Assembly (NCBI GenBank): GCA_046291695.1 | Contig: JBKBSO010000003.1 | Span: forward strand, 1 to 64,000 | DNA from: PNNG01 sp046291695 | GTDB lineage: Bacteria > Bacteroidota > Bacteroidia > UBA7662 | Direction of reading: 5' to 3' | DNA: 64,000 nt | Shown: piece after piece, positions 1 to 9,314 of the stretch | Layout: each line of letters opens with the position of its first letter | Numbering within the stretch: position 1 is the stretch's first letter | Notes under the pieces: model-generated | Seen by the model: the letters and a program-made list of their open reading frames with translations, nothing else | Databases searched by the model: none | Told to the model about the DNA's origin: nothing | Made by a program: the position numbers and the translations under genes

Positions 1-96
1 TTGGCGAAAATCTCTTCCAGAGGCTTGCAATAGCACTTTCAAGCTCTAACTTGCAATCTTGCGGATGAGCAGAAAAAAATACAATCTAATGAGCCT

Positions 97-606
97 GTGT
101 TAGGCAGTGCATGGATGGCACACACCAGCCGGAGCAGCAAAGCAGTGCTAGATCGTTTAGAACTGCTATTTCCGGAAAGGACTGTGCCTTCGGTGGTGAT
201 GGAAGATGCCTTGGTGGCACTGCATCCGCAAGGCCTAGAAAATATTCTCTTCGAATTGTTCGACAATGCCGTTAAATTTTCAACCCCAAACACAGTACCA
301 AGAATCAATGGGGCAAAAAACATAAAATCAGGCACTTATGCTATCAGCGTTTTTAATCATGGGGAAGGCTTGCATCAGAAAGAAATTAAGCATATCGGGC
401 CAATGGTACAATTTAACCGGGCAAAACAAGAACAGCAAGGCTGGGGGTTAGGTTTATTCATCGCCAAGCACCTCATCGAAAAATCGGGCGGCCAAATTCA
501 GTTCAAAAGTAAAATAGGCAGCCACTTTCAGGTATTCCTAGAGTTACCCTTATCAGAGCGAATAAATGAAGATAAGCATGCAAGCTTAAAAAAAACAGAC
601 GCATGA
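97..606 (+). CDS. Sensor histidine kinase, C-terminal ATPase part (5' end missing or disrupted)
   Basis: The product carries a HATPase_c domain and so should be the ATP-binding, autophosphorylating part of a two-component sensor kinase. The N box (ELFDNAVKFS) is near residue 55, an F-box-like stretch (MVQFNRAKQ) near 104, and the G2 box (GWGLGLFIAKHL) near 116. No dimerisation/phospho-accepting histidine domain is visible. The first possible start in this frame is GTG at 97, but the frame is open back to a TAG at 31-33 and the upstream residues still look coding. The frame +3 segment before it (3-65) reads like the last helix of a receiver domain, so either a frameshift lies at about 34-66 or the gene begins outside the window. 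Family assignment is firm; the boundaries are not. Confidence 0.7.
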   Translation: MLGSAWMAHTSRSSKAVLDRLELLFPERTVPSVVMEDALVALHPQGLENILFELFDNAVKFSTPNTVPRINGAKNIKSGTYAISVFNHGEGLHQKEIKHIGPMVQFNRAKQEQQGWGLGLFIAKHLIEKSGGQIQFKSKIGSHFQVFLELPLSERINEDKHASLKKTDA

Positions 607-662
607 TGTTTTCTTAACCTTCAGTTCGCCAGCTTTTATTTAAATTGCAGCCCGTTTGTAAG

Positions 663-1664
663 ATGAAGCTACGATTCCTACTGCTGCTTTGTTCGGGCAT
701 GCTGTTTCACACGGCCAAAGCCCAGATTTTACCTGCCTTTGGCGGGAGTCGCGCCGGTACCACCGGTATGCAATTCCTCAAGATTGGCGTAGATGCCCGT
801 TCTGCCGGTTTGTCGGGCAACTTCATTGCCTTGGTAAATGATGTGTCGGCCCTGTATTGGAACCCTGCCGGCATTACCGGCATCGATACCCAACGCTACC
901 ACTTTCAATTTGGTCATACCCTCTACTGGGCCGATATTGGCATCAGTTATGGCGGCATGGCCTATCGCTTAAAAGATGGCGGGGTACTCGGCTTGAGCAT
1001 CATGTCGCTCAATAGCGGCGATATGAACGTAACCACCGAGTTCCAACCATTTGGCACCGGAGAAACTTTCTCTGTTAATAATAGCCTCATCGGGCTTACC
1101 TATGCCAAAGCCCTCACCGATCAGTTTTCTTTCGGCCTAACCGGCAAATGGGCGCGCGAAAGTATGGCCGGAATTGTAACCAATAATGCCATTTTCGACT
1201 TTGGCATTACGTACGACATTGGGCTGATGAATTCACGATTTGCTGTATCGGTAGCCAATTTTGGGGTGAATGTGCAGCCCAATGGCGAAATCCGCCGACT
1301 CAACATAGGGGGGCAAGAAAATATTACAGAGTTTGAAGATGTTTCGGTTCCGGCCATCTTCCGCATTGGCTTTGCTTTCGACCCCTTGGTTACCGAGTTC
1401 CATAAAATCACGGCCATTGCCCAGCTCAACCACCCTACCGATAACAAAGAAAGCTTTGGCCTGGGCGCAGAATACAATTACAAAAACATCTTCTTTGGCC
1501 GTATGGGTTACGAACTGGGTGTTGACGAAATGCTGCTGCCCGCTTTTGGCATTGGCTTCCAAACACCCCGTAATTTCGGCTATATGCGTTTCGATTACGG
1601 CTTTAACAACAAAACCCGCCTGGGAAGCGTGCATCGCTTCACACTAAGCATAGGATTAACATGA
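663..1664 (+). CDS. PorV/PorQ family outer-membrane beta-barrel protein
   Basis: A 333-residue exported protein of the PorV/PorQ family, outer-membrane barrels of the FadL type; PorV shuttles type IX secretion cargo to the sortase. Seen: a signal peptide (residues 1-20, ending HTAKA before QILP), the family's N-terminal pattern of FLKIGVDARSAGLSG followed by LYWNPAGI at 64-71, glycine/aromatic alternation typical of beta strands, and a C-terminal strand rich in aromatic residues. ATG 663 is preferred over TTG 645 because it puts the signal peptide at the N-terminus. Its stop overlaps the start of the NHL lipoprotein by 4 bases (ATGA), indicating translational coupling. Which paralogue it is (PorV, PorQ or another) cannot be told from sequence reading alone. 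Confidence 0.85.
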   Translation: MKLRFLLLLCSGMLFHTAKAQILPAFGGSRAGTTGMQFLKIGVDARSAGLSGNFIALVNDVSALYWNPAGITGIDTQRYHFQFGHTLYWADIGISYGGMAYRLKDGGVLGLSIMSLNSGDMNVTTEFQPFGTGETFSVNNSLIGLTYAKALTDQFSFGLTGKWARESMAGIVTNNAIFDFGITYDIGLMNSRFAVSVANFGVNVQPNGEIRRLNIGGQENITEFEDVSVPAIFRIGFAFDPLVTEFHKITAIAQLNHPTDNKESFGLGAEYNYKNIFFGRMGYELGVDEMLLPAFGIGFQTPRNFGYMRFDYGFNNKTRLGSVHRFTLSIGLT

Positions 1665-2893
1665 GCACTACCTCCCTCTTCCGTTTGTGGCCTGCCCTCC
1701 TGCTTGTGCTGAGCGGATGTAACTTTTTGTTTGGAAGCAAACAGGATGATTCCGTTGACGATGTGCTCCGTCAAGGCGCCATCGACCCCAATATGGTGCG
1801 CGAAATCGTGGGGTATGTCCCCATACTACCTACCTGGGAAGGCTTTATCGATCCTTCCGACGTATATGTAGGATACGACGAAATGGTATATGTGGTAGAA
1901 AGTAGCCCTACCAATTCCGGCCTGTGGGTGCTCGACCTCAAAGGCGACCGTCAAAACTTCATCCCCATTACCGGCGCCACCAAAGTTACCCAAGACCGCC
2001 GTATGCATACCTATGTGCTAGGTCGGATAAACCTGAACAGGGATGGCGAAATATTTAACCTGGCTGCGGTTTATGTGCTCACCGGTACGGGAACGCGCGA
2101 ACCCGTATTTATCGACACACTCATTCACCCATTCAACGATTTGTCGCGCAACAATACCAACTTTAGGGGGGTGTTTGACGAACAAGTGGAGTTTACCGGA
2201 CTGGCCACCACCCATGATAATGGCTTTTACCTCGCCCGGCGCGGCCCCACCAACAGCCTTACCTCAACAGCAGTGCCCGACAATGCAGTGCTGGTATACC
2301 GTCCCAACCGAACCAACAACGGTTCGGTAAGAAGCCTAAATCCCAACACTTCCAGCCTACGCTCATCCATGAGCCTGTCGGGGCTCACCTCCTTTCTTGC
2401 CCCTCCCCAACTGGTGTTTGGCATGAGCAACAGCATGGACTTTTTTATGTTACAGTCGCATCCTTCGGCAGAATACAAAGCCTTGTGGATTCGGCAAATC
2501 GACAATCCTGAAACCGGCATTTCATTTATCGAAAACTCGAGCATGCTCAACTTCGACACGAGTAGGGCCGATCGTTTTTTATACGAAGGCTTCCGTTTCA
2601 CCAAGCCCGCCGATATTTGCATTGCCCCCGACGAAACCGGCTACATTTTTATTGTAGACAGCGAGCGTGATTCTTTGTATCAGTTCACCCGCCTCGGGTT
2701 TGAGGGCGTAAATCCTCCTCCCGCCAGTGGCTTAAGCAAGCAGGTGATTGCCTCTTTTGGAGGCCGAGGAGCTGGGCCATTTCAATTTAACCAACCCAAG
2801 GGGGTAGCTTACTTTCGCAGGGTAGTTTACGTGGCAGATAGCGGCAATGGCCGGATTATGCGGTACATCCTAAGCATCGATTTGGAGCGTTAA
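1661..2893 (+). CDS. NHL-repeat/beta-propeller-like lipoprotein
   Basis: A 410-residue predicted lipoprotein: a hydrophobic signal ends in the lipobox LVLSGC with the lipidated cysteine at residue 20. The rest lacks membrane segments. The last 45 residues carry an NHL-type repeat (FGGRGAGPFQFNQPKGVAYF followed by VYVADSGNGRIMRY), and earlier stretches such as PADICIAPDETGYIFIVDSERDSLYQF look like other blades, so the protein is probably a beta-propeller. It overlaps the PorV/PorQ-family gene by 4 bases, so the two probably act together at the outer membrane, for example in recognition or scaffolding (inference). No catalytic residues were recognised. Confidence 0.75.
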   Translation: MSTTSLFRLWPALLLVLSGCNFLFGSKQDDSVDDVLRQGAIDPNMVREIVGYVPILPTWEGFIDPSDVYVGYDEMVYVVESSPTNSGLWVLDLKGDRQNFIPITGATKVTQDRRMHTYVLGRINLNRDGEIFNLAAVYVLTGTGTREPVFIDTLIHPFNDLSRNNTNFRGVFDEQVEFTGLATTHDNGFYLARRGPTNSLTSTAVPDNAVLVYRPNRTNNGSVRSLNPNTSSLRSSMSLSGLTSFLAPPQLVFGMSNSMDFFMLQSHPSAEYKALWIRQIDNPETGISFIENSSMLNFDTSRADRFLYEGFRFTKPADICIAPDETGYIFIVDSERDSLYQFTRLGFEGVNPPPASGLSKQVIASFGGRGAGPFQFNQPKGVAYFRRVVYVADSGNGRIMRYILSIDLER

Positions 2894-2942
2894 GGCCGCT
2901 AAGCTTTCGTTTTTTAGCCCTTTGCCGTATTTTCGGCCAGTT

Positions 2943-3764
2943 ATGTACAAATACTTGCTGCTCTTTTTTTGGTTATTGTGTGCCATGGCAACCCAAGCCA
3001 AGTCCGAATTTAGCATTCAAAACCAAGTTACCGATAGCAAAAGTGGTGGGGGTATTCCCTGGGTAAATATTGGGATAGCCGGTAAAAACCTGGGAACAGT
3101 AAGCAATGAGCAGGGATGGTTCTTATTGGAGCTCAACGAAAGCCATGCTCGGGACACCATCATCTTCAGCTGCATTGGATATGAGCGCGTACTCATTCCG
3201 GTAGAAGTATTGCGTAGTCTTAACATTTCAGTGCAATTGAGTGCACAAAGCGTGCAACTCAACATGGTGAACATCACCCAAAGCCGGCTCAAGCAAAAAT
3301 TCTTTGGTCAATTTTCGAAAAGCATGTTTTTTCAAGCTGGTTTTAGCGACAATACCCTAGGCAAAGAATGTGGCGTTTTGATGCGGAGTAAAAAACCAGC
3401 TTTGCTCGACCAGGTGCAAATAAACTTCGGTAAGTGCACCTACGATTCGGTCTTTTTTCGATTGAATGTGTACCGCAGAGAGGCCGATGGCAGCTTTACC
3501 AACATACTTCCTCAGGCCATTTATTGTGCCTTTAATCGGATTGAGCTGCTGGAAACCCTGGCCATCGACCTAAAGCCCTACGAACTGGTGGTTCAGGGCG
3601 ATTTTATGATCAGTGTTGAATACATTCAGGACAAGGGTCCCGGACATTTGTATTTTAAAGCCAATGGGAGCAGGACCACCTACATTCGGGCCACATCGCA
3701 AGCCGATTGGCATCGGGCGCCAGCCGGGGTATCGATAGGTGTATTTGCGCTGGTTCCGCGCTAA
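2943..3764 (+). CDS. Exported protein with carboxypeptidase regulatory-like domain
   Basis: A 273-residue exported protein. Residues 1-18 form a signal peptide. Residues 24-105 match the carboxypeptidase regulatory-like (CarboxypepD_reg) beta-sandwich found at the N-terminus of many Bacteroidota outer-membrane proteins: a variable-value pattern (GGGIPWVNIGIAGKNLGTVS, EQGWFLLEL, IIFSCIGYE). The remaining 170 residues are not recognised. There is no barrel, plug or sorting domain, so it is not a TonB-dependent receptor. ATG 2943 is preferred to the TTG at 2922 because the signal peptide starts there. Its stop abuts the stop of the convergent helicase gene with no bases between them. Confidence 0.65.
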   Translation: MYKYLLLFFWLLCAMATQAKSEFSIQNQVTDSKSGGGIPWVNIGIAGKNLGTVSNEQGWFLLELNESHARDTIIFSCIGYERVLIPVEVLRSLNISVQLSAQSVQLNMVNITQSRLKQKFFGQFSKSMFFQAGFSDNTLGKECGVLMRSKKPALLDQVQINFGKCTYDSVFFRLNVYRREADGSFTNILPQAIYCAFNRIELLETLAIDLKPYELVVQGDFMISVEYIQDKGPGHLYFKANGSRTTYIRATSQADWHRAPAGVSIGVFALVPR

Positions 3765-5264
3765 TTAAACCGGATGCACCAGGTACAGGCGTTCGCTGGC
3801 CCTGGTAATGGCGGTGTACAACCAGCGTAAATGCTGTGCTTCGGTGCCATAGCGCTTTTCGAGCAACACAAAAACATGTGGCCACTCCCCCCCTTGGGCC
3901 TTATGCCCGGTTACCGCATAGGCATATTTCAAGTGCAAGGCGTTCAGGTAAGGGTCTAAAGGGCCAAAAGTCTCTGCCGGTTTACGTGCCCGCCACAGCA
4001 GTTGCCATTGTGCCGCTCCCAGGGAGGCCTCTTTGCTGTTGAGCAAATCGAAAAGCATGCGGCTGCGAACAAATTGCTGATGACCTTTGAGATCGGTATA
4101 AGCCGCTTCTATTTTCAACCATTGTAAGCCGGCATAATCTTCTATCTCATCGTCCATAGCATCGATGCGGATGGTTTCACTATTAGCCAAAAAATCGCGG
4201 TTTTTCAGGAAGTGATTTCGCACCACCATCAATTGTTCCCCAGGCAGGGGTAGTCTACCGGCCTCGGGATGTAACGCCCTTCGAATACGAACATTTAATT
4301 TATGCGCCCAAAAATTACTATAGGTAATAAACAAAACGCTCTCGGGATCACGTCGGTACAAATCGAGGTAGTGCTCGAGGGCGGCATCGGTATTCCTGAT
4401 TTCGATGATATCGTCGGCCTCCAACTCCCATTCGGGCGCAAGCTTGTTATGGATAGCATCGCGGAAGCTGGTAGCCAATTGCAAAATGCCCGATTGACTG
4501 CGCTGACGCTTTACCTTATTGAGCTCGATTTCGGACACTTGGTAACCCATAGCCGCCAAATACGCTTGATTGAGTGCGGCCGATTGGTGTTCAAAAACCG
4601 GAGGCAATTGAAAAGGATCACCAACCAATACCAGGCGATTCCAGCCACTGGAAGCAAAAATATGCTGTAGCAAATCCGGAAGCAGGCCATTCATGTGGTA
4701 CTGTCCTTCTTTTAAGGGGAGACTGCTGAGCATCGAAGCCTCATCTACAACAAACACCACAGGCTCTTCGCTTTCGAAATACTTCAGCAAAAAAGAAAAG
4801 CCATGCATTTGGCCACCTTTGTCGAGGCGTTCTTCGAGCATATAAATTTGTCGGTGTACGGTACTGGCTTGGCTCGATGTTCGTGCGGCAATTACTTTGG
4901 CTGCTCGGCCCGTAGGGGCCAATAAGATCACCGGACGATTGATGCTTTTCAGGTAGTGCACCAGGCCACGCATGAGGCTGGTTTTGCCTGTACCTGCCGA
5001 ACCGCGCAGGATCAACAGTTCGTTTTCGCCTCCTTCGTGCAGGTAAGCGGCTAAACGGTCAATCGCCCGACCTTGTTCATCGTCGGGCTCCGCTTCAAAG
5101 CCGGCTCGTATGCCACTCACAGCATCCGAGGCGCCTTCGCCTTCGGGCTCCATGCCAAACCAATCGGTGGTAAACCGCCGTAAATGCGCTTCTACTGCCT
5201 CTTGCAAAGCCTGCTGATTATTCGGATCGAAAGAATACCACTGCACGGCACAAAGAAAACACAT
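3765..5264 (-). CDS. RecD/UvrD-like ATP-dependent DNA helicase
   Basis: A 499-residue superfamily 1 helicase-like ATPase. Seen in order: Walker A GSAGTGKTS near residue 88, motif Ia-like LAPTGRAAKVI near 117, Walker B VVDEASML near 172, motif III LVGDPFQLPPV, and a C-terminal UvrD_C_2-type module with AVTGHKAQGGEW and the arginine-finger motif RWLYTAITRASERLYLV at the very end. Family knowledge: such proteins unwind DNA from 5' ends and are often annotated as RecD-like or exodeoxyribonuclease V alpha-like. The longer reading from ATG 5331-5333 would overlap the divergent DUF5686 gene, so ATG 5264 is chosen. The N-terminal 60 residues are not recognised. No RecB or RecC partner is in the window. 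Confidence 0.82.
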   Translation of the reverse strand: MCFLCAVQWYSFDPNNQQALQEAVEAHLRRFTTDWFGMEPEGEGASDAVSGIRAGFEAEPDDEQGRAIDRLAAYLHEGGENELLILRGSAGTGKTSLMRGLVHYLKSINRPVILLAPTGRAAKVIAARTSSQASTVHRQIYMLEERLDKGGQMHGFSFLLKYFESEEPVVFVVDEASMLSSLPLKEGQYHMNGLLPDLLQHIFASSGWNRLVLVGDPFQLPPVFEHQSAALNQAYLAAMGYQVSEIELNKVKRQRSQSGILQLATSFRDAIHNKLAPEWELEADDIIEIRNTDAALEHYLDLYRRDPESVLFITYSNFWAHKLNVRIRRALHPEAGRLPLPGEQLMVVRNHFLKNRDFLANSETIRIDAMDDEIEDYAGLQWLKIEAAYTDLKGHQQFVRSRMLFDLLNSKEASLGAAQWQLLWRARKPAETFGPLDPYLNALHLKYAYAVTGHKAQGGEWPHVFVLLEKRYGTEAQHLRWLYTAITRASERLYLVHPV

Positions 5265-5321
5265 CCCCTGCAAACTGGTAAGATTTTTGAAGAATAAGCA
5301 GCAATACAATAACTTCGCCCT

Positions 5322-7829
5322 ATGCTTCGACATTTATTAGGATTCAGCTTTTTCCTATGCATGAGCCTATCCGCCGCTGCCCAATACCCTATCCGGGGCG
5401 TGGTAGTAGATGCCGAAAGCAACAAGCCCTTACCCTTTGTAAATATCCTGATCAACGACAGCCAGCAGGGCCTCATCAGCGATATCGACGGGCGTTTTAG
5501 CATCAACCAGCCCGAACCCATCCGAAAGCTCCGACTGAGTTACGTTGGGTACCACAACCTGAACTATGTGCTGGAAGCAGGCGTCGAACGCGTAAGCATC
5601 AGGCTGGAACGAAAAAGTTTGGCCTTAGAGGAAGTGCAGGTGGTAGCCGGCGAAAACCCTGCCCACCGTATTATTCGCGAAACCCTGAAGCAGCGCAACA
5701 ACAACCATCCCGAAAAACTAAATAGCTTTCAATACACCGCCTATAACCGTTTTGTCTTAAGCATCGACACCAACACCTTTGATATGGTAGATTCGGTAGA
5801 AGCCGAAATCAAAATATCAAAAACCGGTGATACCAGCCTGGTATATGACTCAAGCTATTATGAGTTTTCGCAGTTTTTCAGAGCACGCGATATGTTCATC
5901 ACCGAATCGGTTTCGGAGCGGAGTTTTATAGCGCCCGATTTGAGCTACGACAAGGTGATCGCCAGCCGCACTTCTGGCATACGCAATCCCTTATTTCTGC
6001 TATTGTCAAATCAACTGCAAAGTTTCAGCTTTTACGACGACCACATCAGCATCCTCAGCATACGCTACCTCAACCCCATCTCGCCCAACAGCACTTCTCG
6101 CTATTTTTATCATATAGAAGATACCCTTTACGACGCATCCGACACCATATTTGTAATTTCCTTTAAGCCACGCGAAGGCAAAAACATAGATGGCATGAAA
6201 GGATTGTTGTACATCAATACCGGGGGCTATGCCATTCAGCATGTGCTTGCCGAACCTGCCGATTCGCTACCCGGATTTAGCATTCGCATCCGACAGCGGT
6301 ATGAGCGCATTCAAGGAGAACGCTGGTTTCCGGTGCAGCTCAATACCGACATTCGTTTCACCAACGAAGATCTGGAAGGGGCCGTATTAACCGCCGAAAG
6401 TCGCTCGTACCTGCAAGATATCGTAATCAATCCTCCCATCAAAAAGCGTGACATTAAACTACAGGGCGCCGAGATACTTCGCGATGCCACCGAAAAACCC
6501 ATAGGCTATTGGGAACCCTTCAGGCGTGAAGTGCTCACCGAACGCGACGAAGAAACCTACCGCTTCATTGACTCCATTAGCGCCCAATATAAACTCGAAA
6601 GGCGTTTACGCTGGGCGTTGGCCTTACAAACCGGCCGCTTTCCTGTGGGCCCTATTGACATCCGCCTGCGTGATGTACTTCGGGTAAACCGCTATGAAGG
6701 CATACGGTTAGGAATGGGATTACAAACCAATGATGTGCTTAGCCGATGGGTATCAGTAGGTGGTTACGCGGCCTGGGGCTTCCGCGATAAATCGGGCAAG
6801 TATGGGGCGAACTTCGACATTAACCTCGACCCACTTAAAAAATACAGTCTACAATTTTATGGGCATAACGAGCTCGCGGTTAGCGGAGGCTATCAGCTTT
6901 ACCAGAGCGAAACTGCCTTTTTTAGCCAGAATCCCGACCGGCTCATTTATTGGTTCAATCGCTTTTTTGATCGGGAGCAAGCCATGGGTGCCCGCTTTAA
7001 CTTCAAAAACTGGAGGTATTTCAGCGGGTATGTCGATTTTAAAGGCAGTTACCGCAGGCAATCTTCCGTTTTTAATTATCGTTTTTTACCCTTGGTACCC
7101 GGCTATGAAATTGGCGCTCCCCTTCCCGAAGCGGCAGCAGCTCCCGGCTTCAACTACCGCGAATTGGGCATCAACCTTCGTTATGCCTTTCGCGAAAAAA
7201 CGATCCGAACCACCGATCGGGAATTCACCATCGAAAACCGCTATCCGGTTGTGCAGTTAAGCTATCAAAAAGGTTTTGCCCAATGGGGTGGCGAATGGGA
7301 CTACCACCGACTGGTTGCCAGGGTCGAAAAAAGTTTTGCCATCCGGAATTTTGGCTACCTCACCACATTTGTTACCGGTGCCGCAGTATTCAGCGATAGT
7401 TCCCTGCCCATTCAACAGCTCTTTTTCGTTCGCGGTACAGGCATAAACAACGGCTTGTATGTGCCCTTGAGTTTTCAGACTTTCGATATGCACGAACGCG
7501 GCGGCAACCACTTTGTACACCTGGGCCTCAGGCATAATTTCGGCAGTAAATTCCTGAAAACCCCCAAGCAACAACCCATCCTCGCCTTCCATCACAACAG
7601 CGGGTACAGCCGCTTTCTGCAGGCCAATGATCACCTTTTTCTGGCTGCCGACAACTTTCCTGCCCGCATCGCCGATATGCCCTTGGGCTATCATGAGTCG
7701 GGCTTCACCATCAGCAATATCCGCATCCTCAATGGCAGCTGGGGTTTCGGCTTTTTCTATCGCTTTGGCGCCTACCACCTACCTGGCTTTATGAACAATG
7801 CCGCTTTCAAACTGGCCATAGCACCTTAG
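5322..7829 (+). CDS. DUF5686 / carboxypeptidase-like regulatory domain outer-membrane protein
   Basis: An 835-residue outer-membrane protein. Residues 1-20 form a signal peptide; 22-105 are a carboxypeptidase regulatory-like domain (VVVDAESNKPLPFVNILI, GLISDIDGRFSI, LRLSYVGYHNL); the rest matches the DUF5686 architecture, with a periplasmic segment containing AHRIIRETLKQRNNNHPEKL followed by long runs of alternating aromatic and polar residues typical of a large beta-barrel. The C-terminus ends with barrel-like strands (GFFYRFGAYHL). Function in the family is unknown; a transport or assembly role is an inference from the fold. It is transcribed divergently from the helicase with 57 bases between the chosen starts. 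Confidence 0.82.
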   Translation: MLRHLLGFSFFLCMSLSAAAQYPIRGVVVDAESNKPLPFVNILINDSQQGLISDIDGRFSINQPEPIRKLRLSYVGYHNLNYVLEAGVERVSIRLERKSLALEEVQVVAGENPAHRIIRETLKQRNNNHPEKLNSFQYTAYNRFVLSIDTNTFDMVDSVEAEIKISKTGDTSLVYDSSYYEFSQFFRARDMFITESVSERSFIAPDLSYDKVIASRTSGIRNPLFLLLSNQLQSFSFYDDHISILSIRYLNPISPNSTSRYFYHIEDTLYDASDTIFVISFKPREGKNIDGMKGLLYINTGGYAIQHVLAEPADSLPGFSIRIRQRYERIQGERWFPVQLNTDIRFTNEDLEGAVLTAESRSYLQDIVINPPIKKRDIKLQGAEILRDATEKPIGYWEPFRREVLTERDEETYRFIDSISAQYKLERRLRWALALQTGRFPVGPIDIRLRDVLRVNRYEGIRLGMGLQTNDVLSRWVSVGGYAAWGFRDKSGKYGANFDINLDPLKKYSLQFYGHNELAVSGGYQLYQSETAFFSQNPDRLIYWFNRFFDREQAMGARFNFKNWRYFSGYVDFKGSYRRQSSVFNYRFLPLVPGYEIGAPLPEAAAAPGFNYRELGINLRYAFREKTIRTTDREFTIENRYPVVQLSYQKGFAQWGGEWDYHRLVARVEKSFAIRNFGYLTTFVTGAAVFSDSSLPIQQLFFVRGTGINNGLYVPLSFQTFDMHERGGNHFVHLGLRHNFGSKFLKTPKQQPILAFHHNSGYSRFLQANDHLFLAADNFPARIADMPLGYHESGFTISNIRILNGSWGFGFFYRFGAYHLPGFMNNAAFKLAIAP

Positions 7830-7894
7830 TAGCCAAAAAATTCGACTTCAACACTTTAAAGCCGAAAAGGTTCCCTTCCCAAGCTCGGATTCCT

Positions 7895-7902
7895 TACCTT
7901 TG
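7895..7902 (+). promoter_or_regulatory. Candidate Bacteroidota -7 promoter element for nhaD
   Basis: TACCTTTG is an exact match to the Bacteroidota sigma-ABfr -7 consensus TAnnTTTG, placed 32 bases before the nhaD start. No clear TTTG -33 element was found at the usual spacing; only a T-rich patch near 7872. Confidence 0.45.
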
Positions 7903-7934
7903 CCCCGATTTTAAATGCTCCTTTTTTCAAGCCT

Positions 7935-9314
7935 ATGGTAATTGCAATTATTTTGGTGTTTGTATTGGGTTATTCGGCCATTGCCCTCGAACACCCGCTC
8001 AAAGTGAATAAAACGGCTTCGGCCCTTTTAACCGCTGTCATTTGCTGGTCGATTCTGGTGCTCTTTCCCATGCCGGCCGATTTTTTTGACTCAGAAATCT
8101 GGAAGCACTTTATTGAAAAATTCAGCCTAACGAATGGCATAGAGGGCATGAACACCCATGAACTGTTTCAGGCTTTCACCAAATATGAGCTGCGTCACCA
8201 TTTGGGCTCAATAGCCGAAATCCTTTTCTTCCTGCTAGGCGCGATGACCATCGTAGAAATCATAGATGCGCACCAGGGCTTTAAGGTCATCACCAACCGC
8301 ATTCGGACCAAAGACAGCCAAAAGCTGCTCATCATTATTTCCATACTGGCTTTTTTCATGTCGGCCGTCCTCGACAACCTCACTGCCTCTATCGTGATGG
8401 TAAGCTTGCTGCGTAAACTGGTTCATAATCCCTTACAGCGGAAAATATATGCAGGCATGGTGATTATTGCCGCCAATGCCGGAGGAGCCTGGTCGCCCAT
8501 AGGCGACGTAACCACCACCATGTTGTGGATTGGCGGACAAATTACGGCCATAAACATCATCAAAACCCTCATTTTGCCTTCCATCGTTTGTTTAACGATT
8601 CCCCTGCTCATTGTAGCTCGGCAGATGAAAGGCCGTATTATTCGTGCACCTTACGATTACAAAGTAGCCAGCCAGCTGGAGGTAGTTAAGGGCAGCCGAT
8701 TGATGTTTATTTTGGGCATATCGGTGCTCATCTTCGTCCCCATTTTTAAAAGCATCACGCATTTACCACCTTACTTGGGCATGTTGTTTGGGCTGGGTTT
8801 GGTGTGGGTGACTTCTGAGCTTATTCACATCGACAAATCGGAAGAAGAAAAAAAGCCATACACGGCCATTCATGCCCTAAGTAAAATTGACACCTCAAGT
8901 GTGTTGTTCTTTTTAGGCATCCTGCTGGCCATTTCATCGCTCGAAACCCTCAACATTCTGCGAGAACTTGCAGGATGGCTTACGGCCACCTTTGGCGATA
9001 TGCGCATCATCGTATTCATCATTGGTTTGTTGTCGGCAATCGTAGACAATGTACCCCTTGTAGCCGCCAGCATGGGAATGTACGATATGGCAACTTACCC
9101 TACTGATCACTGGATGTGGGAGTTTATGGCCTATTGTGCAGGTACAGGCGGCAGTGCCCTCATCATCGGATCGGCAGCCGGTGTGGCAGTAATGGGCATG
9201 GAGCGTATCGACTTTATGTGGTATGTAAAAAAGATCACCGGATTGGCCGTAATCGGCTATGCAGCGGGCGCTGTTGTATATTTGCTCACCTACTCGTATT
9301 TTGCGGTACATTAA
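7935..9314 (+). CDS. nhaD: NhaD-type Na+/H+ antiporter
   Basis: A 459-residue polytopic membrane protein of the NhaD family in the ion transporter superfamily, which exchanges Na+ (or Li+) for H+ across the inner membrane. The sequence shows about 11-12 hydrophobic segments and the two characteristic re-entrant regions: FFMSAVLDNLTASIVMVSLL followed by NAGGAWSPIGDVTTTMLW in the first half, and LSAIVDNVPLVAASMGMY plus GTGGSALIIGSAAGVAVMGM in the second. The buried acidic residues in VLDN and IVDN are the expected ion-binding positions. The length is usual for the family. The stop codon TAA shares its last A with the ATG of the following epimerase gene (TAATG), so the two are probably translationally coupled despite unrelated functions. 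Confidence 0.9.
   Translation: MVIAIILVFVLGYSAIALEHPLKVNKTASALLTAVICWSILVLFPMPADFFDSEIWKHFIEKFSLTNGIEGMNTHELFQAFTKYELRHHLGSIAEILFFLLGAMTIVEIIDAHQGFKVITNRIRTKDSQKLLIIISILAFFMSAVLDNLTASIVMVSLLRKLVHNPLQRKIYAGMVIIAANAGGAWSPIGDVTTTMLWIGGQITAINIIKTLILPSIVCLTIPLLIVARQMKGRIIRAPYDYKVASQLEVVKGSRLMFILGISVLIFVPIFKSITHLPPYLGMLFGLGLVWVTSELIHIDKSEEEKKPYTAIHALSKIDTSSVLFFLGILLAISSLETLNILRELAGWLTATFGDMRIIVFIIGLLSAIVDNVPLVAASMGMYDMATYPTDHWMWEFMAYCAGTGGSALIIGSAAGVAVMGMERIDFMWYVKKITGLAVIGYAAGAVVYLLTYSYFAVH

Noticed and set aside
9116..9313. Upstream extension of the epimerase frame
   Set aside because: It overlaps the nhaD coding region; homology begins at 9314.
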